Part shown: piece by piece, positions 1-8,385 of the stretch
How positions within the stretch are numbered: the first letter of the stretch is position 1
How the letters are laid out: every line of letters starts with the position of its first letter
Notes under the pieces: model-generated
The model's database searches: none
What the model was told of the DNA's origin: nothing
Seen by the model: only the letters and a program-made list of their open reading frames with translations
Assembly: GCF_000621485.1 (NCBI RefSeq)
Contig: NZ_JHYF01000003.1
Location: forward strand, 1-64,000
From: Alkaliphilus transvaalensis ATCC 700919
GTDB taxonomy: Bacteria > Bacillota > Clostridia > Peptostreptococcales > Natronincolaceae
Length of the DNA: 64,000 nt
Direction: 5' to 3'
Made by a program: the position numbers and the translations under genes

Positions 1-1
1 T

Positions 2-77
2 TGGGATATAGCCAAGTCGGTAAGGCAACGGACTTTGACTCCGTCATCCGCAGGTTCGAGTCCTGCTATCCCAGCCA
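2..77 (+). tRNA. tRNA-Gln (TTG anticodon)
   Basis: A full cloverleaf can be read. The acceptor arms TGGGATA and TATCCCA pair, the T arm carries GGTTCGAGTCC, and the anticodon loop shows TTG, so it decodes CAA. The CCA end is encoded. It is the first of seven tRNA genes on the same strand. Confidence 0.95.
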
Positions 78-81
78 ATTT

Positions 82-157
82 GACCCATTAGCTCAGTCGG
101 TAGAGCACCTGACTTTTAATCAGGGTGTCCCGCGTTCGAGTCGCGGATGGGTCACCA
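82..157 (+). tRNA. tRNA-Lys (TTT anticodon)
   Basis: The acceptor GACCCAT pairs with ATGGGTC. The anticodon loop CTTTTAA gives anticodon TTT (Lys). CCA is encoded. It lies 4 nt after the Gln gene and is probably cotranscribed with it. Confidence 0.95.
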
Positions 158-174
158 ATTAAGTTTTAACCAAA

Positions 175-263
<89 letters not shown>

Positions 264-286
264 AATTACTTTTTAAATAGGATTAA

Positions 287-363
<77 letters not shown>

Positions 364-380
364 TTTAAAATAATAAATTT

Positions 381-455
381 GGCCCCTTGGTCAAGCGGTT
401 AAGACACCGCCCTTTCACGGCGGTAACAGGGGTTCGATTCCCCTAGGGGTCACCA
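381..455 (+). tRNA. tRNA-Glu (TTC anticodon)
   Basis: The acceptor GGCCCCT pairs with AGGGGTC, including one G-U pair. The anticodon loop shows TTC (Glu) and CCA is encoded. Confidence 0.95.
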
Positions 456-462
456 ATTAATT

Positions 463-538
463 GGGCGCATAGCTCAGCTGGGAGAGCACCTGCCTTACAA
501 GCAGGGGGTCACAGGTTCGATCCCTGTTGTGCCCACCA
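463..538 (+). tRNA. tRNA-Val (TAC anticodon)
   Basis: The acceptor GGGCGCA pairs with TGTGCCC. The anticodon is TAC (Val) and CCA is encoded. Confidence 0.95.
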
Positions 539-603
539 TAAAATTCATTTCAATGGTATATAAGAATAATATACATTGAAGAAACAATAACTATATTGTA
601 TAA

Positions 604-680
604 GGCCTGGTAGTTCAGTTGGTTAGAATGCCAGCCTGTCACGCTGGAGGTCGAGGGTTCGAGTCCCTTCCAGGTCGCCA
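604..680 (+). tRNA. tRNA-Asp (GTC anticodon)
   Basis: The acceptor starts GGCCTGG, the anticodon is GTC (Asp) and CCA is encoded. It is the last gene of the cluster, 65 nt after the Val gene, and a terminator follows 10 nt downstream. Confidence 0.95.
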
Positions 681-690
681 ATAAAGTATA

Positions 691-720
691 AAAGTAGGTA
701 TAATTTGCCTACTTTTTTTA
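691..720 (+). terminator. Terminator of the tRNA cluster
   Basis: The inverted repeat AAAGTAGG / CCTACTTT (691-698 and 708-715) has a 9-nt loop and runs into a T stretch. It lies directly after the last tRNA gene. Confidence 0.85.
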
Positions 721-1460
721 TATGTCCAGATAGGGGCCGACTTGTAGGTGAAGGTCCTATAGACTAGCGCCTGCTCCACAAAATTTATTATAGAACCAAA
801 ATTTATTGGAGAACTAATTTTAGCTAGAGATAATATTGCATTACCTAAATGATTAATTACAAATAAGTAATTAATCATTTTTTTTGTCTTAAAATTAGAT
901 TTAAACTTAAATGGATATAAGTGATTAAGTAATATTAAGAAATTTATTATGTTGTATTAAGGAGACTGCTTACCGGAGGTCTCTTTGTTAAAAGAAATAT
1001 CAAGTGCTCTATCGAAGATAAATAGAAGTACAAGCAGAATAAAATATAAAACATTGTGTCAAGAAGAAAATAAGTGTTTAGAATAAATCTTTAAAATAAT
1101 GGAGAGTATCTTAGATAGATAATGTACTAGCTGAAAATAGAAATTAGGCTTTTGAAAAAGATCCCATAATATTAAAAACGGATCTTTAAAGATATGATTG
1201 AAAAAATTATTAAAGAATCATCAAGAAAACAATAAAATCACTAAAAAAAGATCAATAAAAAAAATCACTAAAAAAATCACTAAAAATCACTTAATAAATA
1301 TGACTCAAAAGATATCCTTTAAATAGATGTCATCTAAAAAACTATTAATTAAAGGCCGTAAGTTTAATTTCTAATAAAAATGTAAAAAATTCCAATATAC
1401 GAATTGATCAGGTCGTTATAAAAATGATAAAAATTAAATAAGAAAAAGGGGTGTAGTAAG
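721..1460. other. Intergenic region without a recognisable gene
   Basis: About 740 bases of AT-rich DNA. The following can be seen: a weak GAGAC/GTCTC hairpin near 962-983; a perfect 8-bp inverted repeat AAAGATCC/GGATCTTT at 1157-1187 without a T run; and near-tandem copies of AATCACTAAAAA at about 1229-1290. I see no credible ORF with a ribosome site. The stretch at 721-780 is richer in G and C and may be a decayed remnant, but I cannot name its source. Confidence 0.4.
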
Positions 1461-2882
1461 ATGGGAGAAGTACCAATGAAGAAAGAAGAAATAGTCTCAA
1501 TCGAAGAAGCTATAGCAATGTCGGCAACGGAAGTAGAAAAAAACTATCGTCAAAATATCAATCCTAACTTTGTTACATTATTAAAATTACTGGGGTTAAA
1601 CAAAAAGTTTATTCGAGCTGAAGGAACTAAGGTTTGGGATGATGAAGGAAAAGAATATATTGACTTCTTAGGAGCCTACGGAGCATTAAATCTTGGACAT
1701 AATCATCTAGAAATAATTGAGGCCCTAAAAAAAATATCCAATTTACCTAATTTGCTACAGACGACTATTAACCCAATCACTACAGCTCTAGCTAAAAATC
1801 TTTCAATTATTACTCCTGGGGATTTGAAGTACAGTTTTTTTTGTAATAGTGGAGCAGAAGCTGTAGAAGGAGCTTTAAAACTAGCTAAAATAGCAACTGG
1901 TAAATCAGGTATTATTTACTGTAAAGGTTCATTTCATGGTAAATCTATGGGGGCTCTATCGGTAACGGGTAGAGATAAGTATAAAAAGTATTTTGGCCCC
2001 CTTGTGCCATTTGGAATTGAAGTACCCTATGGAGATCAATACCAATTAGAAAAGGCTATGATCGATGGAAAAGACAACATTGCGGCCTTTATTATAGAAC
2101 CGATACAGGGAGAAGCGGGAATTATTACTCCCCCTGCAGGTTATTTAAAAAAGGTAAAAGAACTATGTAATAAATACAATATTTTAATGATAGCCGACGA
2201 AGTACAAACAGGTTTAGGTAGAACAGGTAATTGGTTTGCTTGTCAAGAGGAAGAGGTTGTTCCAGATATACTTTGTATGGCTAAGGCCCTGGGTGGAGGA
2301 ATCATGCCTATCGGTGCCTATATTGCTAATGAAACCACCTGGAAACGTGGTTATGGTACTATCGATAAATGTTTATTACATACTTCAACATTTGGAGGCA
2401 ATACCTGGGCTTGTACTGCTGGTTTAGCCACTATTGAAGTAATTAATAAGGAAGGGCTCCACTGTAGGGCTAAAGAGAAGGGAGACTACTTCTTAAATCA
2501 GTTAAATCAACTCAAGAAAGACTATCCATTACTAAAGGATGTAAGAGGAAAAGGTCTGATGATCGGAATAGAATTTGCAGAGATCAACTTGCCGATTATT
2601 AATAAATTTGTATCACTGGATCAAAAAATTATTTTAGAAGAATATGTAGGTGGCATGATAGCTTCACAATTAAGTAATGAGTATCAAATTATAACGGCCT
2701 ATACTTTAAATAATCCAAACGTGATTAGGGTAGAGCCACCTTTAACGATTACAATAAAAGAGATAGACTATTTTGTTGAGTCTTTAGAAAAGATTCTCAA
2801 ACAGAATAAAAAATTCGGAGGTATGGCAAAGGAAACAATAAAAAATGTCTTCAGCTCCTTCAGAAGACAAAGGGAGGCCTAA
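1461..2882 (+). CDS. Class III PLP-dependent aminotransferase
   Basis: 473 residues, of the ornithine/acetylornithine/putrescine aminotransferase type (fold type I). Residues 129-132 read NSGA (phosphate cup), 246-249 ADEV carries the Asp that contacts the PLP ring nitrogen, and Lys275 in MAKALGGG is the expected Schiff-base lysine. The family transfers an amino group between an amine or amino acid and an aldehyde or 2-oxoacid; the substrate cannot be read from sequence. The stop codon lies 2 nt before the next gene, an acyl-ACP-reductase-like protein, so the pair is very likely one operon and the amino acceptor may be that enzyme's aldehyde. The ATG at 1461 has AAGGGG about 9 nt upstream. 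ATG 1476 also has a purine stretch before it, so the start is not certain. A gabT, argD or ygjG type role is possible, but I give no symbol. Confidence 0.88.
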   Translation: MGEVPMKKEEIVSIEEAIAMSATEVEKNYRQNINPNFVTLLKLLGLNKKFIRAEGTKVWDDEGKEYIDFLGAYGALNLGHNHLEIIEALKKISNLPNLLQTTINPITTALAKNLSIITPGDLKYSFFCNSGAEAVEGALKLAKIATGKSGIIYCKGSFHGKSMGALSVTGRDKYKKYFGPLVPFGIEVPYGDQYQLEKAMIDGKDNIAAFIIEPIQGEAGIITPPAGYLKKVKELCNKYNILMIADEVQTGLGRTGNWFACQEEEVVPDILCMAKALGGGIMPIGAYIANETTWKRGYGTIDKCLLHTSTFGGNTWACTAGLATIEVINKEGLHCRAKEKGDYFLNQLNQLKKDYPLLKDVRGKGLMIGIEFAEINLPIINKFVSLDQKIILEEYVGGMIASQLSNEYQIITAYTLNNPNVIRVEPPLTITIKEIDYFVESLEKILKQNKKFGGMAKETIKNVFSSFRRQREA

Positions 2883-2884
2883 TC

Positions 2885-3970
2885 ATGGACAAATTTGCAT
2901 TTCTGATTCATCCAATTGAAATAGATGATGTTTATAGAAAGTATAAGCTCTTAAAATATCTTCCAGAAAAAGTGGTGGAAAAAATAATAGAATTAATTCC
3001 TCCTTCTTATGTTTCTCATATTACCAACGTTAAGAGTGAAAGTGGAGAAGTAGAAGGATGGTTTATCGCCGTTCCATTAACTTCAAAGCAAATGATGACT
3101 CTACCAGAAGAGAAAGTAATCGGTAAAATTATTAAGGCTGGTAAAATTGCAGAAAAGTTAGGGGCTAAAATTATAGGTCTTGGAGCTTTTACATCAGTTG
3201 TAGGGGATGCTGGTATAACTGTAGCTAAAAATCTTAATATTTCAGTTACAACAGGGAATACATATACAGTTGCTGCAGCTTTTGATGCAACGAAAGAAGC
3301 TTGTAGACGGCTGGGTAAAAAGTTTTCTGATTGTGAAATAGCAGTAGTTGGTGCTAATGGTTCTATCGGTAACATATGTGGTCAATTAGCAGCAAGAGAA
3401 GCTAGTAAGATAAATTTAGTTGGAAGAGATGTAATTAAACTAGACCAATTGAAGCGATCACTTATGAAATCTTATCCAGATCTAGTAGTAGATGCAACAA
3501 CTAGCATAAAGAAGGGACTAGATAATGCAGATATAATAATAACAGTTACCAGTAGTATAGAAGATGTTATTAAATCCGAATACATTAAACGGGGAGCTAT
3601 TGTGTGTGATGTTGCAAGACCAAGAGATGTATCTAAAGCTGTTCAAGAAAAGCGGCGGGATGTTTTGGTTATTGAAGGTGGCGTAATTAAAGTACCTGAT
3701 GGTGTAAACTTTAATTTTAATTTTGGATTCCCAGAAGGATATTCCTATGCATGTATGGCAGAAACCATGATTTTAGCATTAGAGGGTAAATTTGAAAACT
3801 ATAGTATAGGTAGAGAAATAGAGATTAATAAAGTAGATGAAATAAGACAATTGGCAACTAAACATGGATTTACATTAGCAGGTTTAAGAAGTTTCGAACG
3901 GGTAATTAATGAAAAACATATAGAGTCGATCTTAGAAGCTATTGATTCTGGCATTGAACAACAGATATAG
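2885..3970 (+). CDS. Acyl-ACP-reductase-like oxidoreductase (AAR family)
   Basis: 361 residues. The layout matches the fatty-aldehyde-forming acyl-ACP reductases known from cyanobacteria: an N-terminal domain with GLGAFTSVVGD at 98-108 and TTGNTYT at 122-128, a Rossmann nucleotide loop GANGSIG at 156-162, and the block YACMAETMILALEG with Cys290 where cyanobacterial AAR has its acyl-thioester cysteine. These enzymes reduce acyl-ACP or acyl-CoA to an aldehyde with NADPH. That family knowledge is established; the substrate here is unknown. It is probably cotranscribed with the aminotransferase 2 nt upstream. GGGAGG precedes the ATG by about 7 nt. It could be mislabelled shikimate or quinate dehydrogenase because of the Rossmann fold, but the AAR-specific blocks argue against that. 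No aldehyde-deformylating oxygenase is seen, as expected for an anaerobe. Confidence 0.8.
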   Translation: MDKFAFLIHPIEIDDVYRKYKLLKYLPEKVVEKIIELIPPSYVSHITNVKSESGEVEGWFIAVPLTSKQMMTLPEEKVIGKIIKAGKIAEKLGAKIIGLGAFTSVVGDAGITVAKNLNISVTTGNTYTVAAAFDATKEACRRLGKKFSDCEIAVVGANGSIGNICGQLAAREASKINLVGRDVIKLDQLKRSLMKSYPDLVVDATTSIKKGLDNADIIITVTSSIEDVIKSEYIKRGAIVCDVARPRDVSKAVQEKRRDVLVIEGGVIKVPDGVNFNFNFGFPEGYSYACMAETMILALEGKFENYSIGREIEINKVDEIRQLATKHGFTLAGLRSFERVINEKHIESILEAIDSGIEQQI

Positions 3971-4148
3971 CTTGCAGAATAATAAAAACAAAAACAGGCA
4001 CAATTTCAGGTAGAAATAGTTTAAGTTAGATGTAGTAAGATCAATTAAAGCTTAAGGAATATAGTTAAAATCAATCGAGTTAAAATTGAACATTATTAAA
4101 TGAGGAATTTGCATTAAATTAATATTACTTATGCAATTTCCCCAAATA

Positions 4149-4190
4149 ACAAAGATCACAGTACTTATCTCTGTGATCTTTGTTTTATAA
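4149..4190. terminator. Strong hairpin between convergent genes
   Basis: A perfect 13-bp inverted repeat (4149-4161 and 4171-4183) with a 9-nt loop, followed on the plus strand by TTTATAA. It lies between the reductase (plus) and argG (minus) and probably ends transcription from at least the plus strand. Confidence 0.7.
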
Positions 4191-4214
4191 GGAAGAATGA
4201 TATGGGCAAATTAG

Positions 4215-5459
4215 TTATATAACTTGTTTCTTGTTATTATTATTGCTACTATTATTGTTTTTTTCCATATTCATAATGGCTCTAATAGTAAGGGGAAGGG
4301 TAAATAGATTAATAAATCCTTCTGCATCTTTTTGATTATAGACATCATCTTCACCAAAGGTTACAAATTCTTCGTTATATAGAGAGTAAGGAGAAGAAGT
4401 CCCTACTGCAGAACAAGAACCTTTATACAATTTTAATTTAACAACACCAGTTACGTATTCCTGAGTACTATCAACAAATTGGTCAAGAGCATCCTTTAGG
4501 GGAGTAAACCATAGACCATCATAAACCAGTTGGGCATACTTTTCAGAAACAGTCTTTTTAAAACTTAAGGTAGCTCTATCTAAAGTTAATTTTTCTAGTG
4601 CTTTGTGGGCAGCATATAGAATTGTTCCACCAGGAGTTTCATAGACTCCTCTAGATTTCATTCCTACTAAACGATTTTCAATTATATCAATAACACCTAC
4701 TCCATTGATTCCACCAATTTCATTTAACTTAAGGACTAAATCAACTGGACTAATTTTTTGACCATTTAAGGAGACCGGGATACCTTTATCAAATTGAATT
4801 TCCACATATGTTGGCTCATCTGGTGCATTTTCTGGAGAATTAGACATTTTATAAATAGAACTATCATGTTCGTTCCATGGGTCTTCTAGATTTCCACCTT
4901 CATGACTTAAATGCCAGATGTTTTGATCACGACTATAGATATCCTTCTTTGTTACAGGAATAGGAATATTATTTTTAATTGCATAATCAATACAATCTTC
5001 ACGAGATTTCAAATCCCAGATTCTCCAAGGAGCAATTATTTTAAGCGTAGGATTTAGGGCTTTTATTGTAGCCTCAAAACGAACTTGATCGTTTCCTTTA
5101 CCTGTTGCGCCGTGGGAAATAGCAACGGCACCTTCTTTTTCTGCAATTTCTACTAATTTTTTAGCAATTAGAGGACGTGCAGTAGAAGTACCAAGTAAGT
5201 AATCATCCTCATAGACAGCGCTTGCCTTTAATGTTGGGTAAATATAGTCTGTAACGTACTCTTCTTTAACGTCGATAACATAAGCTTTAATAGCTCCTGT
5301 AGATAGGGCCTTAGCTTTAACAGCTTCAAAGTCCTCTTCCTGGCCAACATCAACACAGACAGCAATTACATCATAAGAATAAGTATTTTCCAACCATTTA
5401 AGTATAACAGAGGTATCTAACCCTCCAGAGTATGCTAAAACAACCTTTTCTTTTTTCAT
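4215..5459 (-). CDS. argG: Argininosuccinate synthase
   Basis: 414 residues, the usual length plus a short tail. It joins citrulline and aspartate using ATP in arginine synthesis. The N-terminal PP-loop [10 protein letters not shown] at residues 9-18 is the ATP-pyrophosphatase signature, and the blocks [14 protein letters not shown] and [11 protein letters not shown] are typical of the family. The last residues form an unusual Asn-rich tail ([11 protein letters not shown]) encoded by AAT/AAC repeats, probably slippage-derived and not needed for catalysis. argH, the usual partner, is not adjacent. GGAGG precedes the ATG, and a good sigma-A promoter lies 40-70 nt upstream (separate entry). Confidence 0.95.
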   Translation of the reverse strand: MKKEKVVLAYSGGLDTSVILKWLENTYSYDVIAVCVDVGQEEDFEAVKAKALSTGAIKAYVIDVKEEYVTDYIYPTLKASAVYEDDYLLGTSTARPLIAKKLVEIAEKEGAVAISHGATGKGNDQVRFEATIKALNPTLKIIAPWRIWDLKSREDCIDYAIKNNIPIPVTKKDIYSRDQNIWHLSHEGGNLEDPWNEHDSSIYKMSNSPENAPDEPTYVEIQFDKGIPVSLNGQKISPVDLVLKLNEIGGINGVGVIDIIENRLVGMKSRGVYETPGGTILYAAHKALEKLTLDRATLSFKKTVSEKYAQLVYDGLWFTPLKDALDQFVDSTQEYVTGVVKLKLYKGSCSAVGTSSPYSLYNEEFVTFGEDDVYNQKDAEGFINLFTLPLTIRAIMNMEKNNNSSNNNNKKQVI

Positions 5460-5498
5460 AATATAACCTCCAATATCAAATGAAATTTTATAAATATA

Positions 5499-5527
5499 AT
5501 TATAAGTGATAATGTATAAATATGCAA
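5499..5527 (-). promoter_or_regulatory. Sigma-A promoter of argG with possible ArgR boxes
   Basis: On the minus strand, TTGCAT (5522-5527) and TATAAT (5499-5504) are 17 bp apart. The block TTGCATATTTAT that overlaps the -35 is repeated about 27 bp further upstream. AT-rich repeats of this kind with TGCAT cores could be ArgR boxes, but that part is inference. Confidence 0.7.
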
Positions 5528-6229
5528 CAGTTATTTTAAATAAATATGCAAAAAAATATTCCTATGCTAAAATGAAGAATTGCAATTTGAGTAGATATAG
5601 CATAGACTTCTTAAATTTACTATAGGTTTTGGGATGTTAAAAAACTAAATGTAAAACAAGATGCCTAGATACTTGGTCATGTATTAGGTTATATATTAGT
5701 TGATATATTATAGTATGGAAAGATAGTTTGGAAAATATAAAGTATAGAAAAGTTAAGATTTACAGCACTAGGTTATTTATACATAAGCATGCATAAAAAT
5801 ATATCTAGGATAAGTTTGATATGAAAAAATATAAAAGAATAAATTACTCATTCCACAAGGGCGGTTTTTTTATTTGCATAAATCCTATATAAAAATACTA
5901 TAAATTCATTATTATGGTATATGGAATTTCCTTAAGTAAAAATAATAAAGCTAAACTAATCCTCAATCCTCATTAAAATTGATGATTAAAATACAGATCT
6001 AAAAATACAGATCTAATAACATAGAACTAATAATATAGATTTAATAATACAGATTCAATAATATAGATCAAATAATATATAGCACTAAAATACTCAATTA
6101 AAATATGTTTAAGATATTCTTAAAACCGATTAAATGTGGATGATTATCATTGAAGCACATATTTTGAGACACATACTGAAGTTTTAGAATAGTATATAGA
6201 AAAGAGCAGAATTTTAAGGAGATGATCTA
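5528..6229. repeat. AT-rich intergenic region with degenerate tandem repeats
   Basis: About 700 bases with no gene that I can support. At about 5985-6080 there is a run of 14-15 bp degenerate units built around AATACAGATCTA and AATATAGAT. No clear terminator or conserved RNA is visible elsewhere. Confidence 0.5.
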
Positions 6230-6382
6230 ATGGCAAGTAAGAATATAAAGAGTAGTTTATTATTCTTTTTTCTATTATTAGCTATCATTCTTATGGATAG
6301 TGGATTATTTAACAAAGACGATACCAATTTATTATTTTTCTATTTAATTTTAGTTTTTCTATTTACAAGATTTTATAGTTGA
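6230..6382 (+). CDS. Small hydrophobic membrane protein (50 residues)
   Basis: A short ORF with a clear AAGGAG site 7 nt before its ATG. Two hydrophobic stretches, residues 9-22 and 34-46, flank a charged turn NKDDT, giving a hairpin of two membrane segments. A terminator follows about 80 nt downstream. I do not recognise a family. The ribosome site, the hydrophobic pattern and the downstream terminator support a real gene, but the long AT-rich surroundings leave doubt. Confidence 0.5.
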   Translation: MASKNIKSSLLFFFLLLAIILMDSGLFNKDDTNLLFFYLILVFLFTRFYS

Positions 6383-6463
6383 TAAAATAATAACTAATCA
6401 ATTAAAAGAGTAAATGTTGCTATCATCGCTAACTAAACTAAATAACAATCTATACTTAATAAT

Positions 6464-6500
6464 AATCTCTATCCTTAACGGCATAGAGATTTTATTTTTT
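6464..6500 (+). terminator. Rho-independent terminator
   Basis: AATCTCTAT (6464-6472) and ATAGAGATT (6483-6491) pair around a 10-nt loop and are followed by TTATTTTTT. It would end the transcript of the small membrane protein. Confidence 0.75.
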
Positions 6501-6596
6501 ATAAAATTTTTTTTGTTTGCACTGTTATTTTTTTGACTTGTTCAATTTTATAACACTTTAGGATAAAAAATGACCTGTTGTAAGTCAGAAATGTAT

Positions 6597-6650
6597 CGTT
6601 ATAGAGCAGTTGTACGATTTTGACATAGGGGTTGTTTCGTTATAGAACAG
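6597..6650 (+). promoter_or_regulatory. Tandem upstream activator sites (putative)
   Basis: Two direct repeats, CGTTATAGAGCAG (6597-6609) and CGTTATAGAACAG (6638-6650), lie 41 bp apart, about four helical turns, and 75-130 bp before a sigma-54 promoter. This is the usual position of enhancer sites for a bacterial enhancer-binding protein. The activator is not identified. Confidence 0.55.
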
Positions 6651-6724
6651 AAAGACATTGATTATTCTTTAACAATACACAGAAAATTCAGAAAATAACA
6701 CCTTCTATTCAAATTTCTACTAAA

Positions 6725-6741
6725 TTGGCATGGTAATTGCT
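6725..6741 (+). promoter_or_regulatory. Sigma-54 (-24/-12) promoter
   Basis: TTGGCATGGTAATTGCT matches the sigma-54 consensus, with GG at 6727-6728 and GC at 6739-6740 separated by exactly 10 bases. It lies about 50 nt before the alcohol dehydrogenase start. Confidence 0.85.
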
Positions 6742-6789
6742 CTTTAATAGGGTGAAAATAAAAAATAATTTTCAAGGGGGATGTATATT

Positions 6790-7953
6790 ATGACAGTAGC
6801 AGATCAAGTATTCGGGTATTATATGCCAACGGTGAATTTAATGGGGCCAGGTTCAGTTAAGGAAGTTGGAGAACAGGCTAAGGGGCTAGGTGCTACTAAA
6901 GCTTTAATTGTAACAGATGCAGGCTTAAATAAAATGGGAGTTGCTGATCAAGTAAAAGAGATCATAGAAGGAGCAGGTCTTCAGGCAGTCATTTTTGATG
7001 GAGCACAACCAAATCCAACTGACTTAAATGTTGAGGCAGGGCTAAAAGTTTTACAAAAAGAAAATTGTGATTTAATTGTATCTTTAGGTGGAGGTTCCGC
7101 CCACGACTGTGCAAAAGGTATCGGAATTGTAGCTGGTAACGGTGGGAACATTAGAGACTATGAAGGTATTAATAAAAGTACGAAACCCATGACTCCATTA
7201 ATTGCAATTAATACGACAGCTGGTACCGCCAGTGAAATGACAAGGTTCTGTATCATTACTAATACTGAAACCCATGTAAAAATGGCAATTGTTGATTGGA
7301 GATGTACAGCAACTGTGTCAATAAATGACCCTGTATTAATGATTAAGAAGCCAGCCGCCTTAACAGCTGCGACAGGAATGGATGCTTTAACCCATGCAGT
7401 AGAGGCTTATATGTCGACAATAGCAACCCCTGTTACCGACTCAGCCGCATTAATGGCAATTAAACTAATTGCTGAGAACTTAAGAACTGCTGTAGCCAAT
7501 GGAGAAAACTTTGAAGCCAGAAATAATATGGCTTATGCCCAATTCTTAGGAGGAATGGCTTTTAACAATGCAAGTTTAGGATATGTTCATGCTATGGCCC
7601 ATCAGTTAGGTGGATTCTATGACCTACCCCATGGTGTGTGTAATGCAATTTTATTACCCCATGTTGAAAGGTTTAATTTAATAAGTAATCCTAAACGTTT
7701 AGCCGATATTGCTGTTGCAATGGGAGAAAACATTGAAGGACTATCAGTAAGAGATGCAGCAGATAAGGCACTAGATGCTATTGTTAAGTTATCTGAAGAT
7801 ATAGGTATTCCTAAAGGATTAACAGAATTAGGAGTTAAGGAAGAGGATCTAAGTATCATGGCTGATAATGCTATGAAGGATGCATGTAGCTTTACTAATC
7901 CTAGAAAAGCAACAAAGGAAGATGTAATTAACATATTTAAAAATGCCCTATAA
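6790..7953 (+). CDS. Iron-containing alcohol dehydrogenase
   Basis: 387 residues from the chosen ATG at 6790, which has AAGGGGG 9 nt upstream; an in-frame ATG at 6781 directly abuts that site and is unlikely. It is a group III Fe-dependent NAD(P)-linked dehydrogenase that interconverts alcohols and aldehydes. Visible signatures are the nucleotide-binding GGGSAHDCAK and the metal-ligand blocks GMDALTHAVEAY, HAMAHQLGG and DLPHGVCNAILLPH. It is monocistronic, with a sigma-54 promoter upstream and a terminator downstream, so expression depends on an enhancer-binding protein and probably on substrate supply. The substrate is not evident; ethanol or butanol-type alcohols are the usual assignments. 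Confidence 0.92.
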   Translation: MTVADQVFGYYMPTVNLMGPGSVKEVGEQAKGLGATKALIVTDAGLNKMGVADQVKEIIEGAGLQAVIFDGAQPNPTDLNVEAGLKVLQKENCDLIVSLGGGSAHDCAKGIGIVAGNGGNIRDYEGINKSTKPMTPLIAINTTAGTASEMTRFCIITNTETHVKMAIVDWRCTATVSINDPVLMIKKPAALTAATGMDALTHAVEAYMSTIATPVTDSAALMAIKLIAENLRTAVANGENFEARNNMAYAQFLGGMAFNNASLGYVHAMAHQLGGFYDLPHGVCNAILLPHVERFNLISNPKRLADIAVAMGENIEGLSVRDAADKALDAIVKLSEDIGIPKGLTELGVKEEDLSIMADNAMKDACSFTNPRKATKEDVINIFKNAL

Positions 7954-8002
7954 AATGGGATGATAGCAATTAGTTTCTGCTAAGGGAAAAGGTTTACACA
8001 AA

Positions 8003-8055
8003 CAAACCCATTGAGAAGGAGTATTCTCGATGGGTTTGCTTCACTTTATTTTTAT
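8003..8055 (+). terminator. Terminator of the alcohol dehydrogenase gene
   Basis: A 15-bp stem CAAACCCATTGAGAA / TTCTCGATGGGTTTG (8003-8017 and 8024-8038) with a 6-nt loop is followed by T-rich DNA. Confidence 0.8.
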
Positions 8056-8117
8056 TTATTATCTTTATTCTAATTTACTATCTTTATTGTAATTTATTGT
8101 CTTTATTGTATTTATGG

Positions 8118-8174
8118 TGTTAGTATATAACTGTGGATACAAAATGATGTTAGTATATAACTGTGGACACGAAA
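8118..8174 (+). repeat. Duplicated insertion-sequence end
   Basis: Two 27-bp near-identical copies, each starting TGTTAGTATATAACTGTGGA, lie 30 bp apart (8118-8144 and 8148-8174) just before an IS3-type orfA fragment. They look like the left terminal repeat of that element, present twice. Before them, 8041-8110 holds a degenerate ATCTTTATT repeat. Confidence 0.6.
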
Positions 8175-8219
8175 AGTTTAACAGGTTACAATAGTTCCAA
8201 GAAAGGTGTGTGTTAAACA

Positions 8220-8339
8220 ATGTCCAAGAACGGTATCCGTTATTCGGAAGAATTCAAACAACAGATAGTTGATCTGTATCAATCAGGTAGCTCTGTAAGC
8301 TATCTTAGTAGTGAATATGGTGTAGCAAAAATTTTATAA
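8220..8339 (+). pseudogene. IS3-family transposase OrfA fragment
   Basis: 39 codons ending in TAA. The N-terminus (MSKNGIRYSEEFKQQIV, then DLYQSGSSVSYLSSEYGVA) is the helix-turn-helix start of an IS3-family OrfA. It breaks off where the recognition helix should continue, no orfB follows, and no right end is visible, so this is a decayed insertion-sequence remnant. Confidence 0.75.
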
Positions 8340-8385
8340 ATCCTTTATCAACTCATAGTATTATATGATGCAATTACTCACTAAA

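Noticed and set aside
639-878. Minus-strand ORF ending RDSNPRPPA
   Set aside because: It is the antisense reading of the tRNA-Asp T and anticodon arms, a well-known false ORF.
1157-1187. AAAGATCC/GGATCTTT hairpin as a terminator
   Set aside because: There is no T run after it and no gene upstream that needs it.
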